From Lawsonibacter celer (GTDB taxonomy: Bacteria; Bacillota; Clostridia; Oscillospirales; Oscillospiraceae): a DNA stretch of 64,000 nucleotides. How positions within the stretch are numbered: the stretch's first letter is position 1; every line of letters begins with the position of its first letter. Both the position numbers and the translations under genes were made by a program. Positions 1 to 7,360 of the stretch are shown here, one piece after another. The notes under the pieces are model-generated. The model was not told the origin of the DNA, made no database searches, and worked only from the letters and a program-made list of their open reading frames with translations. The DNA is taken from NCBI RefSeq assembly GCF_014281125.1, contig NZ_JACOEA010000001.1, forward strand, positions 248,001 to 312,000, in the 5' to 3' direction.

Positions 1-74
1 ATATGGGGATATGAATTATAACATTATACCACAGGAACGGGAAAAAAGCGAGATGGTTTTTCACTTGATGACAA

Positions 75-103
75 TTGTTTTTGACAGAAAGATAGATTAT
101 AAT
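75..103 (+). promoter_or_regulatory. Probable glyA promoter
   Basis: TTGTTT at 75-80 and TATAAT at 98-103 are separated by 17 bases, a housekeeping sigma-factor layout about 30 bases before the glyA ribosome binding site. A TTGACA at 81-86 is closer but only 11 bases from the -10, so it is not the likely partner. Confidence 0.45.
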
Positions 104-135
104 AAATGCAACGATCTTGAAAGGGGAGCGCTGGC

Positions 136-1377
136 ATGGTAAAGGAAATAATGGATTTTCTCACAGCACAGGACCCGGAGGTGGGGAAGGCGGTACGCGC
201 CGAGTATGACCGGCAGCGCCGGAACATTGAACTGATTGCCTCGGAAAACTTCGTCAGTGAGGCGGTGCTGGCCGCGGCCGGTACGGTGCTCACCAACAAG
301 TATGCCGAGGGGTATCCCGGCAAGCGCTATTACGGCGGATGCCAGTGTGTGGACGTGGTGGAGGAGATCGCCCGCCAGCGGGCCTGCCGGCTCTTCGGTG
401 CCGATCACGCCAATGTGCAGCCCCACTCGGGGGCCAACGCCAACTTTGCGGTGTATCAGGCCCTGTGCCAGCACGGGGATACCGTGCTGGGGATGGATCT
501 GGCCAACGGCGGGCACCTGACCCACGGCTCCCCGGTGAACTTCTCCGGAAAAAATTACAATATGGTGGCCTATGGCCTGACCGACCAGGGCTACATCGAC
601 TACGACCAGGTGCGGGACCTGGCCCGGCAGCATAAGCCCAAAATGATCTTGGCAGGGGCCTCTGCCTATCCCCGGGTCATCGACTTCAAGGCCTTTGCCG
701 AAATCGCCCATGAGGTGGGGGCCTATCTCTTCGTGGATATGGCCCACATCGCCGGCCTTGTGGCCGCGGGCCTGCACCCCTCTCCGGTGCCCTATGCCGA
801 TGTGGTGTCCACCACCACCCACAAGACCCTGCGGGGCCCCCGGGGCGGCATGATCCTGTGCAAAGAGGAGCTGGCCAAGAAAATCGACTCCGCCATCTTC
901 CCTGGCAGCCAGGGCGGCCCCCTGGAGCACATCATTGCCGCCAAGGCCGTGGCTTTGGGCGAGGCCCTCAAGCCGGAGTTCAAGGTCTATCAGCAGCAGA
1001 TCATCAATAACGCCGCTGTCCTGGCTCAGACTCTGGTGGAGCAGGGCTTTGACCTGGTATCCGGCGGCACGGACAACCACCTGATGCTGGTGGACCTGCG
1101 CAAGGCAGGCATTACCGGCAAGGAGATGGAGCGCCGTCTGGATGAGGTGAATATCACGGTCAATAAAAACGCCATCCCTAACGACCCGGAGAAGCCCTTT
1201 GTCACCAGCGGCATCCGGGTGGGCACCCCGGCTGCCACCAGCCGCGGCTTCAAGGAGGAGGACATGAAGATCATCGGCCGGCTGATCTGGCAGGCGGCCA
1301 CGGACTTTGACGCCAAAGCCAAGTCCATCCGGGCCGAAGTGGCGCAGCTCACCGCCAAATGCCCGCTCTACGAATAA
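136..1377 (+). CDS. glyA: Serine hydroxymethyltransferase
   Basis: PLP enzyme that converts serine and tetrahydrofolate to glycine and 5,10-methylene-tetrahydrofolate in the cytoplasm, the main source of one-carbon units. The 413-residue protein has the family length. The PLP-binding segment [14 protein letters not shown] is present, with the Schiff-base lysine at about residue 230, and the N-terminal [10 protein letters not shown] segment is typical. An AAGGGGAG ribosome binding site sits about 7 bases before the ATG. The gene stands alone between its promoter and a strong terminator. The fchA and folD genes near the right end of the window use the same folate pool. Confidence 0.97.
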   Translation: MVKEIMDFLTAQDPEVGKAVRAEYDRQRRNIELIASENFVSEAVLAAAGTVLTNKYAEGYPGKRYYGGCQCVDVVEEIARQRACRLFGADHANVQPHSGANANFAVYQALCQHGDTVLGMDLANGGHLTHGSPVNFSGKNYNMVAYGLTDQGYIDYDQVRDLARQHKPKMILAGASAYPRVIDFKAFAEIAHEVGAYLFVDMAHIAGLVAAGLHPSPVPYADVVSTTTHKTLRGPRGGMILCKEELAKKIDSAIFPGSQGGPLEHIIAAKAVALGEALKPEFKVYQQQIINNAAVLAQTLVEQGFDLVSGGTDNHLMLVDLRKAGITGKEMERRLDEVNITVNKNAIPNDPEKPFVTSGIRVGTPAATSRGFKEEDMKIIGRLIWQAATDFDAKAKSIRAEVAQLTAKCPLYE

Positions 1378-1388
1378 AATAAAGCAGA

Positions 1389-1430
1389 CAGGGGACGCCT
1401 CCACTATGCGGAGGCGTCCCCTGCTTTATT
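1389..1430. terminator. Bidirectional terminator after glyA
   Basis: A perfect 14-bp stem (1389-1402 with 1410-1423) and 7-base loop is followed by a T-rich run on the plus strand, between the convergent ends of glyA and the 1426-1992 gene. Confidence 0.9.
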
Positions 1431-1992
1431 TTGCTTTGCCGGAAATCTGTTCCTCCAAAAAGAGCGGCAGATAGCTGGCGGAGGAGAACTCGCTGCTGAT
1501 CAGCGGCTGGAGCCGCTCCAGCGCCTCCTCCGGGGAGGAGGCAGGGGCAAAGATCACGGCCTCGGAAACGAGGATGTCGGAGCCGTCGGGCGGGGCGGCC
1601 ATTTCCTCGATGACCACAAAGGAGAGACGGCCCCACTGGAGCAGGTGGGTGGCGTCGGAGGCGGCGGGCTCGTCGCTGAATACCAGGGGGAGCCGGGTCT
1701 GGCCGATCAGGTCCAGGGCAAGGCCGGTGTCCACGTCCTCATAGACGGCGGTCCGGCTGCCAACCGCCAACTCCCCGATGAACCGGCTGCTGCCCGTGGC
1801 CCGCACGTCCTTGATCTGTCCCTCAAAAGTCACTGTGACCGGCTCAAAGCCGGCCCCGTCCCGGCAGCAGATGGCTGGGTAGGAGAGGGAAACATCGGTA
1901 TAGATCGGGGTAAAGAGATAGGAGAGGAGCCCATACGCCAGCAGGGCGCAGAGGATGACCCCACCAGTCACACAAATGTATTTTTTGGACAT
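1426..1992 (-). CDS. Membrane-anchored protein of unknown function
   Basis: The 188-residue protein starts with a short basic end and one hydrophobic segment (about residues 5-27), then an extracytoplasmic part of about 160 residues. No domain was recognised. The C-terminal half contains an alternating acidic/hydrophobic pattern and ends in a basic tail (ISGKAK). The start is supported by AGAAGGG about 10 bases upstream of the ATG. It runs convergent to glyA and shares its terminator, and its upstream neighbour is the lower-GC patch from 2.0 kb. Composition matches the GC-rich host, so it is probably native. Confidence 0.7.
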   Translation of the reverse strand: MSKKYICVTGGVILCALLAYGLLSYLFTPIYTDVSLSYPAICCRDGAGFEPVTVTFEGQIKDVRATGSSRFIGELAVGSRTAVYEDVDTGLALDLIGQTRLPLVFSDEPAASDATHLLQWGRLSFVVIEEMAAPPDGSDILVSEAVIFAPASSPEEALERLQPLISSEFSSASYLPLFLEEQISGKAK

Positions 1993-2241
1993 ATCAGAGA
2001 GGCTCCCTTCTGGCCGCGGGCCTGTCGTTTTTCCTAATTTATCATGAAGGGTATGCCTGCTGCAAGAATTTTGTGTTTCAAATACGAGGTCGATTGAATA
2101 GACGGGTTACATTCTTCCTTGGTGAGGGTATTGAGTTGTATTGTGTAAAAGGTGATTTCTACCACCTAATACACATGGCTGGCGGCTCATTTGTTGTAAA
2201 GTGGAAGATCAGCAGAAAGGGGGACAGACGAAAGTCAGACG

Positions 2242-2281
2242 GGAGCATGACACGCCGAGACGGTCATGTCTCCGCTTTTTT
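2242..2281 (+). terminator. Orphan terminator hairpin
   Basis: A 10-bp stem with one bulge (2242-2251 with 2263-2273) is followed by TTTTTT on the plus strand. No plus-strand gene was found in 2041-2329 for it to terminate. The stretch has lower GC than its surroundings and may be left from an inserted element. Confidence 0.55.
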
Positions 2282-2329
2282 AGACTGAACAGTTGGGAAT
2301 TGTGGATGATATCCACGTTATGCTCATCT

Positions 2330-3673
2330 TCAAATCAGGTGAAACTGCGTCCATTTCTGCGATTTCAGTCTCCAGATAAAGATTGCGCCACGGAAAACAA
2401 GGTCAATACTCATACCAATTGCCACACCGATGACACCCCAATTAAGCCGCAAGCCGAACAGAACCGAGAACAGGAGCCTTGCGGCGATTGTCAGCGTGAT
2501 GGATACGATCATGGTAAATTTCACATCACCGGCCGCCCGAAGTCCATTGCCAAGGGGACCGGCAAAGGGATACGCCAGACCGTTGAAGATGTTATTGATC
2601 AGTACCAGCCAAACCACCAGCTCCTTCGCCTCCGGCGAGATGGCGGAATACCGGATAATCAGTGGTGTAATGGCGAAAATGAAAGTGTTCCACGCAACCG
2701 AGAGCACAAGCGTGATCCGGTTGAGCTTCTTAAAATAGAAGTTGGCGGCATCAATATCCTGCGCTCCCATACACTGTCCGATTACCGTTGTATAAACCGG
2801 TCCCATCGCAAGCCCCATGATGGCAGCCAGCGACCAGATGCTTTGTGCCAAGCCATTCGCCGCGATCTGATAGGTGCCGAACAGCGCCACCATACTGGAT
2901 AGCGCCACTTTCACAAGCTGATGTACGCCGTTTTCAATGCCATTGGGCAGAGCGATGCCCATGATCTTTTTCAGTAGGCTACCGTCCCAAGTGAATATAT
3001 CCGCAAGTCTGTACCGCACCGGATTTTGCTTTTTGAAGCAGTAAACCGTAACCGCAACAGCGGAAAGTATCCGGGAAAGCAGCGACGGATAGGCTACACC
3101 CACCGCACCCAATTTTAAGACAAACACGCCCACGCAGTTGCCGACCACATTGATGACATTGGCAACGATGGAGATATTCATGGTCACATTGGTTTTCCCA
3201 ATGCTTCGGCACAGCGCCGCGCCTGCGTCATAAACCGCAAGGAATGGCAGGGACAGCGTTGTGATCCAAAGATAGGATTCGCAGGCCACCATCACATCCT
3301 CTTCGATTTTGCCGAACAGCAGTCTTAAAAGCTGAGTGTGGAACAACAGGATCAAGATCATCATGATAACGGAAATGACTGCGGAAATCATCAGCAGCTG
3401 CCCGGAGGAACGGGAAGCCGCTTTCTCATTCTTGTTACCGATATACTGGTTGATAATGACCGCACCGCCGGCGGACAGCGCCGTGAACAGAAAAATGAGT
3501 ACTGTATTAAAAGATGTGACCAGCGACACGCCGGAGACATCCGCCTCGCTGGAAAAGCTGACTATAAATGTGTCGGCGATACCAACCAGCATAAGAAAGA
3601 ATTGTTCAACAAACAATGGAATAATCAAGTTCCGCAGGTCTTTATTGGAAAACATCGTTTGGCCTCGATTCAT
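2330..3673 (-). CDS. MATE family multidrug/cation antiporter
   Basis: Inner-membrane exporter of the MATE family (polysaccharide/flippase superfamily), expected to expel cationic or amphipathic compounds with Na+ or H+ influx. The 447-residue protein has about 12 hydrophobic segments in two halves, an N-terminal IIPLFVEQFFLMLVGIADT block and a central loop near residues 220-240, as is usual. The listed ATG has a weak upstream AAAAAGG; a second ATG 18 bases inside (MFSNKDLRN) matches many family starts and has GAGG before it. GC and codon use look lower than in the flanking genes, and the gene is bordered by non-coding debris, which suggests acquisition. The substrate cannot be read from sequence. 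Confidence 0.9.
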   Translation of the reverse strand: MNRGQTMFSNKDLRNLIIPLFVEQFFLMLVGIADTFIVSFSSEADVSGVSLVTSFNTVLIFLFTALSAGGAVIINQYIGNKNEKAASRSSGQLLMISAVISVIMMILILLFHTQLLRLLFGKIEEDVMVACESYLWITTLSLPFLAVYDAGAALCRSIGKTNVTMNISIVANVINVVGNCVGVFVLKLGAVGVAYPSLLSRILSAVAVTVYCFKKQNPVRYRLADIFTWDGSLLKKIMGIALPNGIENGVHQLVKVALSSMVALFGTYQIAANGLAQSIWSLAAIMGLAMGPVYTTVIGQCMGAQDIDAANFYFKKLNRITLVLSVAWNTFIFAITPLIIRYSAISPEAKELVVWLVLINNIFNGLAYPFAGPLGNGLRAAGDVKFTMIVSITLTIAARLLFSVLFGLRLNWGVIGVAIGMSIDLVFRGAIFIWRLKSQKWTQFHLI

Positions 3674-3702
3674 ATGAAAAAAACCTTTTTGCTGATTTTA
3701 AC

Positions 3703-3731
3703 ACTATAACACACAGGGAAAACGGTTTCAA
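3703..3731 (-). promoter_or_regulatory. Probable promoter of the MATE gene
   Basis: Reading the minus strand, TTGAAA (3731-3726) and TATAGT (3708-3703) are 17 bases apart, about 30 bases before the MATE start. Confidence 0.6.
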
Positions 3732-3732
3732 G

Positions 3733-3987
3733 ATGTGTGCCTGCTGTTCAACGGCAAGGGCATCAAGGGCGCACGTACTCACCACCCGCAAGCGGGAGGT
3801 GGTACTGCCTGACGTCAGCTGTGCGCTCTCTGATGGGGACGCTCCAGCAGGCCTACACCCTGTTGGCAGCGCCGAGCCGGGAAGCTGTCAAGAGACCGGC
3901 TCCGCCTACGGTACTCTTGACAGCTTCCTACCACGGTGCATTATGGCAATCAAGAGGGGTTGCCCCCCTGCTTTTATAAAGCCGTAG
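3733..3987 (+). other. Probable mobile-element remnant, non-coding
   Basis: No convincing gene lies here. Short open frames exist but lack ribosome binding sites and family resemblance. One frame reads LLFNGKGIKGARTHHPQAGG before a stop. From memory, this style of sequence occurs in inter-gene segments of conjugative elements of gut Firmicutes, but that could not be checked. It contains the 15-bp inverted repeat listed separately and sits between the divergent MATE and acetyltransferase promoters. Confidence 0.35.
3880..3928. repeat. 15-bp perfect inverted repeat
   Basis: GGAAGCTGTCAAGAG (3880-3894) is repeated in exact reverse complement at 3914-3928. A further ACCG/CGGT pair lies inside (3895-3898 with 3909-3912). 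There is no T-run on either side, so a simple terminator is unlikely. It may be a mobile-element end, a protein-binding site or a structured RNA. Confidence 0.8.
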
Positions 3988-4021
3988 CAGATTGTAAAAA
4001 TCCCCCTTGACAAATGCTATC

Positions 4022-4050
4022 TTGAAAAAATAGGGAGATTAGGATATGAT
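4022..4050 (+). promoter_or_regulatory. Probable promoter of the acetyltransferase gene
   Basis: TTGAAA at 4022-4027 and TATGAT at 4045-4050 are 17 bases apart, leaving a leader of about 95 bases before the ATG at 4152. A TTGACA at 4007 has no good -10 at the right distance. Confidence 0.55.
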
Positions 4051-4151
4051 TTAGGCAGCCACTGAGGAAAGGGTGATATGCTTTGAAGCGGTGTATTGTA
4101 CACAGCGGGATCGTCCGGAGATAAACACCGAAAGATTCAGGAGGTAGTAAG

Positions 4152-4862
4152 ATGATCCCGCAGTGGAAAATATATCCCCGTTCTCAGGGACACAGCACAA
4201 TTTACCTGCAGAATGCGGTGACCGACCCGTCCATCTATGTGGGCGAATACACCATATACGACGATTTTGTGAACGACCCCAGAGATTTTCAGCGGAACAA
4301 CGTGCTTTACCATTATCCGATCAACCATGAGCAGCTGGTGATCGGCAAATTCTGCTCCATCGCCTGCGGGGCGAAGTTCCTGTTCAACAGTGCCAACCAC
4401 AGCCTGCGCTCCCTGTCCACCTATCCCTTTCCCATTTTCTTCGAGGAGTGGGGGCTGGATGCGGAAGAAGTCGGGGACGCATGGGACAACCGCGGCGACA
4501 TCGTCATTGGAAATGATGTGTGGATCGGCTATGAAGCGCTTATCCTGGCCGGCGTCACCATTGGCGACGGGGCGGTGATCGGCGCCCGCGCGCTGGTCAC
4601 AAAGGACGTGCCGCCCTATACCATTGTGGGCGGTGTTCCCGCCCGACCCATGGGCAGGCGCTTTTCCGACGAGGTAATTTCCAGACTGCTGGAGCTCCAG
4701 TGGTGGAACTGGTCCGAGGAGCGGATCGCGGACAGCCTGGAGGCCATCCAGGCCGGCGACATTGACTGGCTGAGCCGACAGGGTGGCTGGCCGCCGGAGA
4801 CCGGAAATAGGGGGAAGGGCGAAACTAATCCTCAGGAAAATGTGTTGTTTCAGATAGAATGA
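4152..4862 (+). CDS. Vat/CatB-like left-handed beta-helix acetyltransferase
   Basis: The 236-residue protein belongs to the hexapeptide-repeat xenobiotic acetyltransferases, which move acetyl from acetyl-CoA to a hydroxyl. Members inactivate streptogramin A (Vat) or chloramphenicol (CatB), but many relatives have other substrates. Visible marks are VGEYTIYDD near the N-terminus, [23 protein letters not shown], the catalytic histidine in [15 protein letters not shown], then hexapeptide repeats ([22 protein letters not shown]) and [15 protein letters not shown] sits 7 bases before the ATG. Length is slightly above Vat because of an extra C-terminal tail. It lies beside a MATE exporter in a lower-GC patch, suggesting a small detoxification insert. 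Resistance is an inference only. Confidence 0.85.
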   Translation: MIPQWKIYPRSQGHSTIYLQNAVTDPSIYVGEYTIYDDFVNDPRDFQRNNVLYHYPINHEQLVIGKFCSIACGAKFLFNSANHSLRSLSTYPFPIFFEEWGLDAEEVGDAWDNRGDIVIGNDVWIGYEALILAGVTIGDGAVIGARALVTKDVPPYTIVGGVPARPMGRRFSDEVISRLLELQWWNWSEERIADSLEAIQAGDIDWLSRQGGWPPETGNRGKGETNPQENVLFQIE

Positions 4863-4885
4863 AAAAAGAAAGGAAGGCACTGATT

Positions 4886-5953
4886 ATGAAACGGTTGGTA
4901 TCACTTGCACTTTCTCTGGCACTGCTGTGTGCCTGCCTGACGCCTGCATTCGCCGCAGCGGGCGCGCCATCGGAGTGGGCGGCGGAGGAGACATCCCGGG
5001 CGGAGCAGTTGGGACTGGTTCCGAAGGCCGTACAGGGGGACTGGCAGCAGCCCATCACCCGTGGGGAGTTCGCCGTGCTGGCAATCCGCTATCTGGCGCT
5101 GGAGTACGGCTACACGGAGGACGCGGCCTTTGTCAACGATTATATGACCCTCATGCCTGACCGTAACGGAGAATTCTGGGGGGAGGAGGACTTTGGCGAC
5201 GGCCTGACCTGGTGGGAGCGCTTTGCGGACGACGAGGGCCACTTCTACCTGACCGACCTGCCGCAGGGGGAGCAGCGGGGCTACATTAATTCGGCCTATT
5301 TCATCGGCATCGTCAACGGCAAGGGGGACGGCAGCGTCTACGACCCGGAGGGCGCCATTACCCGGCAGGAGGCGGCCTGCATGCTGGCCCGCAGCTATGA
5401 GATTCTGGATCCGGAGGACTACCGGCAGGCCCTCTACAGCGAGTATGGAGACTACGGCGCCATGGCCGACTGGGCCAAGGACGACATCGCCACTGTGGTG
5501 GGCCTGGGTGTGATGGGGAGCACCTCCGTTGGGGCCAAAGTGTTTGAACCCCTGGGCACCTACAGCCGGGAGCAGGCGGTGGTCACCTTTCTGCGGCTGC
5601 ATGAGAACGCGCCTGTGAGCCGGAGCAAGGAAAATGTGGCCAAGCTGGAGAACGCCGCCTATGAGCGGGCAGTGTGGACCTCCCTCTACCGACTGGGGCA
5701 GACCGAGTCCATTGTGGATTTCCGGGCAGATACCGCCTATGGCACTGTCTTGGCCCTGCACTACAGCGGCGGAATGCATTTCTATGAGACCCTGCAGTTC
5801 ATCCGCCGGGACGGGCGCACCGTGACCTTGTCCGGGAAGTCCGCGGGTTCGGACTGGGTAGTGAGCACGGATGAGCGCACCTTTACCTATTCTGTGGGGG
5901 AGAAGCAGTATCAGGCGGACCTGACCACCGGTCAGGGGACGGAGCGGAACTGA
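4886..5953 (+). CDS. SLH-domain cell-surface protein
   Basis: Exported 355-residue protein with a Sec signal peptide (MKRLVSLALSLALLCACLTP, cleavage expected after AFA) and S-layer homology type repeats, which bind the cell-wall secondary polymer. Three SLH-like units are visible: about residues 30-75 (ITRGEFAVLAIRYL), 135-175 (GAITRQEAACMLARSYEIL) and 195-240 (YSREQAVVTFLRLHE). The remaining C-terminal part is beta-rich and unassigned. The ATG at 4886 is preferred because AAAGGAAGG precedes it and the signal peptide begins there; an in-frame ATG at 4859 would add nine charged residues and overlap the acetyltransferase stop. It was probably the native neighbour of rarA. Confidence 0.88.
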   Translation: MKRLVSLALSLALLCACLTPAFAAAGAPSEWAAEETSRAEQLGLVPKAVQGDWQQPITRGEFAVLAIRYLALEYGYTEDAAFVNDYMTLMPDRNGEFWGEEDFGDGLTWWERFADDEGHFYLTDLPQGEQRGYINSAYFIGIVNGKGDGSVYDPEGAITRQEAACMLARSYEILDPEDYRQALYSEYGDYGAMADWAKDDIATVVGLGVMGSTSVGAKVFEPLGTYSREQAVVTFLRLHENAPVSRSKENVAKLENAAYERAVWTSLYRLGQTESIVDFRADTAYGTVLALHYSGGMHFYETLQFIRRDGRTVTLSGKSAGSDWVVSTDERTFTYSVGEKQYQADLTTGQGTERN

Positions 5954-5980
5954 CCCTTTACGGATAATCGAACATGTGTT

Positions 5981-6010
5981 AGAATGGAGGGGAAATTTCC
6001 CCTCCATTCT
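5981..6010. repeat. 30-base perfect palindrome before rarA
   Basis: Bases 5981-5995 are exactly complementary in reverse to 5996-6010, with GGAAATTTCC at the centre. It lies between the SLH gene stop and the rarA ribosome binding site. There is no T-run, so it may be a weak terminator, an mRNA stability element or an operator. Confidence 0.85.
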
Positions 6011-6034
6011 GGCGGATTAAGGGAGGTCTGCACC

Positions 6035-7309
6035 ATGACATACCGGCCTTTGGCGGACGAAATACGGCCCGAGACCCTGGACGAGGTGGTGGGACAGGGC
6101 CATATTCTGGGGCCGGACGGCCTCTTGCGCCGCATTATTGACAGCGGCAACATCCCAAATCTGGTCTTTTACGGCCCCTCGGGCACGGGTAAGACCACAG
6201 TGGCGAACATCATCGCTAAGCGCACCAATCGGCCCCTCCACCGGCTCAACGCCACCACCGCCTCCATTGCGGACATCAAGGGTATCATTGGAGACATCGG
6301 CACCATGCTGGCCCCGGAAGGAGTGCTGCTCTACCTGGATGAGATCCAGTACTTTAACAAAAAGCAGCAGCAGAGCCTGCTGGAGTTTATGGAGAACGGG
6401 AAGATCACCCTCATTGCCTCCACCACGGAGAACCCCTATTTTTATGTGTACAACGCAGTGCTCTCCCGCTCCACGGTGTTCGAGTTCAAGCCCCTTACCG
6501 CCGCCGACGTGCGCCCCGCAGTGGACCGGGGCGTGGCTCTCATGGCCAGACGGCTGGAGAGCGAGGTGGTCTGTGAGGAGGGGGTGGCGGAACACATCGC
6601 CTCCGCCTGCGGCGGGGACGTGCGCAAGGCCATGAACGCCATTGAGCTGCTGCTCACCTCCGCCCGGCGGGAGGGGGCGGCGCTCCGGGTGACCCTGGAC
6701 GACGCCCGGCTTGTGGCCCAGGGCTCCGCCATGCGGTATGACCGGGCGGGGGACGACCATTACGACATCGCCTCCGCCCTGATGAAGTCCCTGCGGGGCT
6801 CCGACCCGGACGCGGCGCTCCACTACCTGGCCCGCCTGCTGGAGGCGGGGGACATGATCACCGCAATCCGCCGCCTGCTCTGCTCAGCCAGCGAGGATGT
6901 GGGCATGGCCTATCCCCAGGCGGCCCTGATCGTCAAGGCCCTGGTGGACAACGCCATGCAGCTGGGCCTGCCCGAGGCGCGGCTGCCTCTGGCCCAGGCC
7001 GCGGTGCTGCTGGCCACGGCCCCCAAGTCCAATTCCGTGTACCTGGGTATTGCCGGGGCCATGGCGGATGTGAAGAAAGGAAAGACCGGGGATTATCCCC
7101 GCCACCTGCAGAATGTCCATGCTGACTCTGCGGGGATGGAGCGGGAGCAGGGATATCTCTACCCCCACGACTATCCCCGCCACTGGGTGGAACAGCAGTA
7201 CCTGCCCGACCTGTTGAAACACGCCCATTATTATCAGTACGGCGATAATAAGACCGAGCAGGCGGCCAGGCGCTATTGGGCCGAAATCAAGGGAGAGCAG
7301 ACTTCCTGA
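6035..7309 (+). CDS. rarA: Replication-associated recombination protein A
   Basis: AAA+ ATPase (RarA/MgsA, Mgs1/WRNIP1 family) that acts on stalled replication forks and single-strand DNA. The 424-residue protein has the clamp-loader-like order: Walker A GPSGTGKTT near residue 50, Walker B YLDEIQ near 105, sensor 1 STTEN, then the C-terminal MgsA domain with DYPRHL and PHDYPRHWVEQQYLP near the end. The ATG at 6035 follows GGGAGG by 9 bases; an upstream in-frame ATG (5984) lies inside the palindrome and is less likely. The gene is single, ending at a terminator shared with asnB. Confidence 0.95.
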   Translation: MTYRPLADEIRPETLDEVVGQGHILGPDGLLRRIIDSGNIPNLVFYGPSGTGKTTVANIIAKRTNRPLHRLNATTASIADIKGIIGDIGTMLAPEGVLLYLDEIQYFNKKQQQSLLEFMENGKITLIASTTENPYFYVYNAVLSRSTVFEFKPLTAADVRPAVDRGVALMARRLESEVVCEEGVAEHIASACGGDVRKAMNAIELLLTSARREGAALRVTLDDARLVAQGSAMRYDRAGDDHYDIASALMKSLRGSDPDAALHYLARLLEAGDMITAIRRLLCSASEDVGMAYPQAALIVKALVDNAMQLGLPEARLPLAQAAVLLATAPKSNSVYLGIAGAMADVKKGKTGDYPRHLQNVHADSAGMEREQGYLYPHDYPRHWVEQQYLPDLLKHAHYYQYGDNKTEQAARRYWAEIKGEQTS

Positions 7310-7319
7310 AAACAGAAGA

Positions 7320-7358
7320 GAGCCGCCGCGGGACATTGTCCTGCGGCGGCTCCTTTTG
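7320..7358. terminator. Bidirectional terminator between rarA and asnB
   Basis: A 15-bp stem (7320-7334 with 7338-7352, one G-T pair) with a 3-base loop is followed by CTTTTG on the plus strand. It separates two converging genes. Confidence 0.88.
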
Positions 7359-7360
7359 TC

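Noticed and set aside
81-103. TTGACA plus TATAAT as the glyA promoter
   Set aside because: The spacing is only 11 bases. TTGTTT at 75 gives the proper 17.
1-135. Glycine or tetrahydrofolate riboswitch before glyA
   Set aside because: The leader after the promoter is only about 25 bases, too short for either, and no matching core was seen.
4072-4090. Two-codon leader frame (ATG CTT TGA) before the acetyltransferase, as in antibiotic-induced stalling
   Set aside because: A purine-rich sequence precedes it, but two codons are too few for a stalling peptide and no alternative hairpins around the real start were found.
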